NCBI GenBank assembly: GCA_000961805.1
Contig: LADV01000044.1
Span: 1-5,691, forward strand
Origin: Peptococcaceae bacterium BRH_c23
Lineage (GTDB): Bacteria; Bacillota_B; Desulfitobacteriia; Desulfitobacteriales; Desulfitobacteriaceae
Reading direction: 5' to 3'
DNA length: 5,691 nt
Under the pieces are notes generated by a model. It was given only the letters and a program-made list of their open reading frames with translations. It had not been told where the DNA came from and did not search any database. The position numbers were made by a program, and so were the translations under genes. This document shows positions 4,271 to 5,691 of this stretch, in pieces; the stretch's first letter is position 1, and each line of letters begins with the position of its first letter.

Positions 4271-5491
4271 ATGACTGAAGATGCCTTTTACATCCGTCGG
4301 ATGTGGAGCTTCTCCCGTGCGCTTGATCTCGGTTTGGTGGACGAAGAAATCGAAAGCGGTTTACAGTTTGCCTTAGGGCGACGGCACGGAGAACGTGTTG
4401 CCTATATTGCGATGCGCTTGGGCAGGAGCCTTAAACTTAGTAAAAAAGCATTGGTCCATGTTACGGTAGCTGGGTTAGTACACGATATTGGCGCTCTCGG
4501 TTGCTTCCGAGACTATAATGGGGATTCTCGTATCTTACAAGAACATTGCCTTATGGGAGCGGCAATGGTAGAGCGCTTTCCATCGGGAGAGATTCTTGTA
4601 CCAGCGATCAAATACCACCATGAGACTCCAAATCCTGAGTTCAGTGCCTTGCGTGTATCACCCGAAGAAGTCCCGTTGATGGCTCGAATTTTGTCTTTAG
4701 CGGATCAGATTGATCTTCGATTAAAGCGGAGACTATCTAAGCGTCGAGAGCGGGAGGAGATCCTAGAATGGGTCTCCATGGAGACTGGGTCGTTGTTTTA
4801 TCCCGAGGTAGCCGCTGCATTTGAAGAGGTTGCACGAAAAGAGGCGTTTTGGCTAGACATTGAACAAGATGATCTACTCCAGATTGCTTTAGGGCTCTTA
4901 TTCGGTCAGTGGCAACTTCCGGCGACGCGGGAATTAGAACTTGGATTTACTGACGACTTAGCGGACACGTTTGCTGATCTGATCGACCAAAAAAGTAAGT
5001 TTACGGCTCGTCATTCCCGATCAGTAGCGGAAACTGTGAAGCAATTGGCTAGAGGATTTGGTTGGGAAAAGGAACAGCTTCATGAAATCTACATAGCTGG
5101 TTTGCTTCATGACCTAGGAAAGCTCGCAATACCGAAGAAGATTCTCGATAAACCAGGCGCACTTGATTCTTTTGAGATTGAAGTAATCCGAACTCATACT
5201 TATTATACACACCGTTTGTTGACGGAGGCGGGCTTCCCAACTCGGATAGTGGAATGGGCGTCGCATCACCACGAGCGACTCGATGGCAAAGGTTATCCTT
5301 TCGCGCTGGCAGAGAAGGATATCGATGTGGGAGCCCGGCTGATGGCGATTGCTGATATCTATGCAGCCCTCACGGAAAATCGACCCTATCGGCTAGCGAT
5401 GGGTTCAGGTGAAGCTCTTAATTTGATTCAGCGTGGGGCAGGCACGATGGTGGACGGGTCTTTAGTGGAGTTAGCAAGAAGGGTCCTATAG
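4271..5491 (+). CDS. Tandem HD / HD-GYP domain protein, probable cyclic-di-GMP phosphodiesterase (406 aa)
   Basis: Two HD phosphohydrolase domains lie in a row. The first (about 30-200) keeps candidate metal ligands H39, H71-D72, H92, H116-H117 and D145, but its later motif reads YHHETPNPEF and lacks GYP. The second (about 235-406) is a canonical HD-GYP domain: H248, H280-D281 in LLHDLGKLAIP, H309, then HHERLDGKGYP (333-343), D362 in ADIYAAL and PYR. HD-GYP proteins hydrolyse cyclic-di-GMP (some cGAMP) at a two- or three-iron site, linking this gene to motility or surface behaviour. No signal peptide, membrane segment or sensor domain is seen, so it is cytoplasmic; the first HD half may be regulatory or a partner domain. 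It is separated from the chemoreceptor gene by about 700 bases of repeats and probably has its own promoter. A repeat homologous to the one behind the chemoreceptor gene begins at its stop codon. Confidence 0.92.
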   Translation: MTEDAFYIRRMWSFSRALDLGLVDEEIESGLQFALGRRHGERVAYIAMRLGRSLKLSKKALVHVTVAGLVHDIGALGCFRDYNGDSRILQEHCLMGAAMVERFPSGEILVPAIKYHHETPNPEFSALRVSPEEVPLMARILSLADQIDLRLKRRLSKRREREEILEWVSMETGSLFYPEVAAAFEEVARKEAFWLDIEQDDLLQIALGLLFGQWQLPATRELELGFTDDLADTFADLIDQKSKFTARHSRSVAETVKQLARGFGWEKEQLHEIYIAGLLHDLGKLAIPKKILDKPGALDSFEIEVIRTHTYYTHRLLTEAGFPTRIVEWASHHHERLDGKGYPFALAEKDIDVGARLMAIADIYAALTENRPYRLAMGSGEALNLIQRGAGTMVDGSLVELARRVL

Positions 5492-5571
5492 AGGACTTGT
5501 GTGACACAGCGCTCGGTGCTTACGACGCAGAGCAAACTAACCGTTTAAGCTCTTACTATGGGGAGCGGGGT
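5491..5571. mobile_element. Left end of a second repeat element of the same family
   Basis: Positions 5491-5571 align with 3575-3655 with six substitutions and two single-base gaps, then the two sequences part abruptly after GCGGGGT. The hairpin at 3633-3650 is preserved here at 5549-5566 with the same 18-base span: GCTC/GAGC is kept and the inner pairs become T-G pairs. The homology starts at the last base of the HD-GYP stop codon. The right end lies outside the window. Confidence 0.8.
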
Positions 5572-5579
5572 ACATCCTT

Positions 5580-5690
5580 CGGCGATAGTATGTATGAAAG
5601 AACCCGCCTACGGCGATAATCTATCCTACGCCGCGAAGTGTTCCTTTTGGGATCAGCGGCTTCGGCGATACTCTCCACTGGAGACTATCG
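5580..5690. repeat. CGGCGATA motif repeats and hairpins inside second element
   Basis: CGGCGATA occurs at 5580-5587, 5611-5618 and 5663-5670, each preceded by CTT or CTA. CGGCG (5611-5615) can pair with CGCCG (5629-5633). CGATA-c-TCTCC (5666-5676) pairs with GGAGA-c-TATCG (5680-5690) across a three-base loop, with one C-C mismatch. This interior is unrelated to that of the first element. The stretch is cut by the window edge. Confidence 0.65.
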
Positions 5691-5691
5691 T

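Overview
The window looks like a low-to-moderate-GC Gram-positive genome, most likely an anaerobic, spore-forming clostridial relative of Desulfosporosinus or Desulfitobacterium. The evidence is strong purine-rich ribosome binding sites, TTG/ATG starts, a siroheme-type reductase-like protein, a soluble protoglobin chemoreceptor, an HD-GYP protein and intergenic DNA full of structured repeats. The genus is inferred from gene style, not from a database match.

Left part (1-671): the 3' end of an IS110-family transposase, cut by the window edge, then 365 bases of non-coding DNA. This holds a small hairpin, a tandem 9-mer, GC-rich overlapping palindromes (463-498) and a two-part inverted repeat (502-556). 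A TATAAT box precedes a small zinc-ribbon protein gene (672-884).

Middle part (885-3574): after an 18-bp perfect hairpin come three co-directional genes with gaps of 65 and 34 bases, probably one transcription unit. They encode a short nitrite/sulfite-reductase-like (siroheme/[4Fe-4S]) protein lacking one expected cluster cysteine, a seven-cysteine protein of unknown family, and a HemAT-like globin-coupled chemoreceptor without membrane segments. Their co-occurrence suggests a module linked to gas or redox sensing (O2, NO, nitrite or sulfite). That is inference.

Right part (3575-5691): about 700 bases of complex repeats, then a gene for a tandem HD protein whose second half is a canonical HD-GYP domain (cyclic-di-GMP phosphodiesterase type), then the start of another repeat. 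The two repeats share an 80-base left end with only 6 substitutions and 2 single-base gaps. In both cases this homology begins right at the stop codon of the preceding gene. The first copy folds back on itself through imperfect terminal inverted repeats of about 50 bp. Its right half is duplicated 265 bases downstream with one mismatch in 90 bases. These repeats are the most unusual content of the window and probably represent a non-autonomous mobile or structured repeat family that settles at gene 3' ends.
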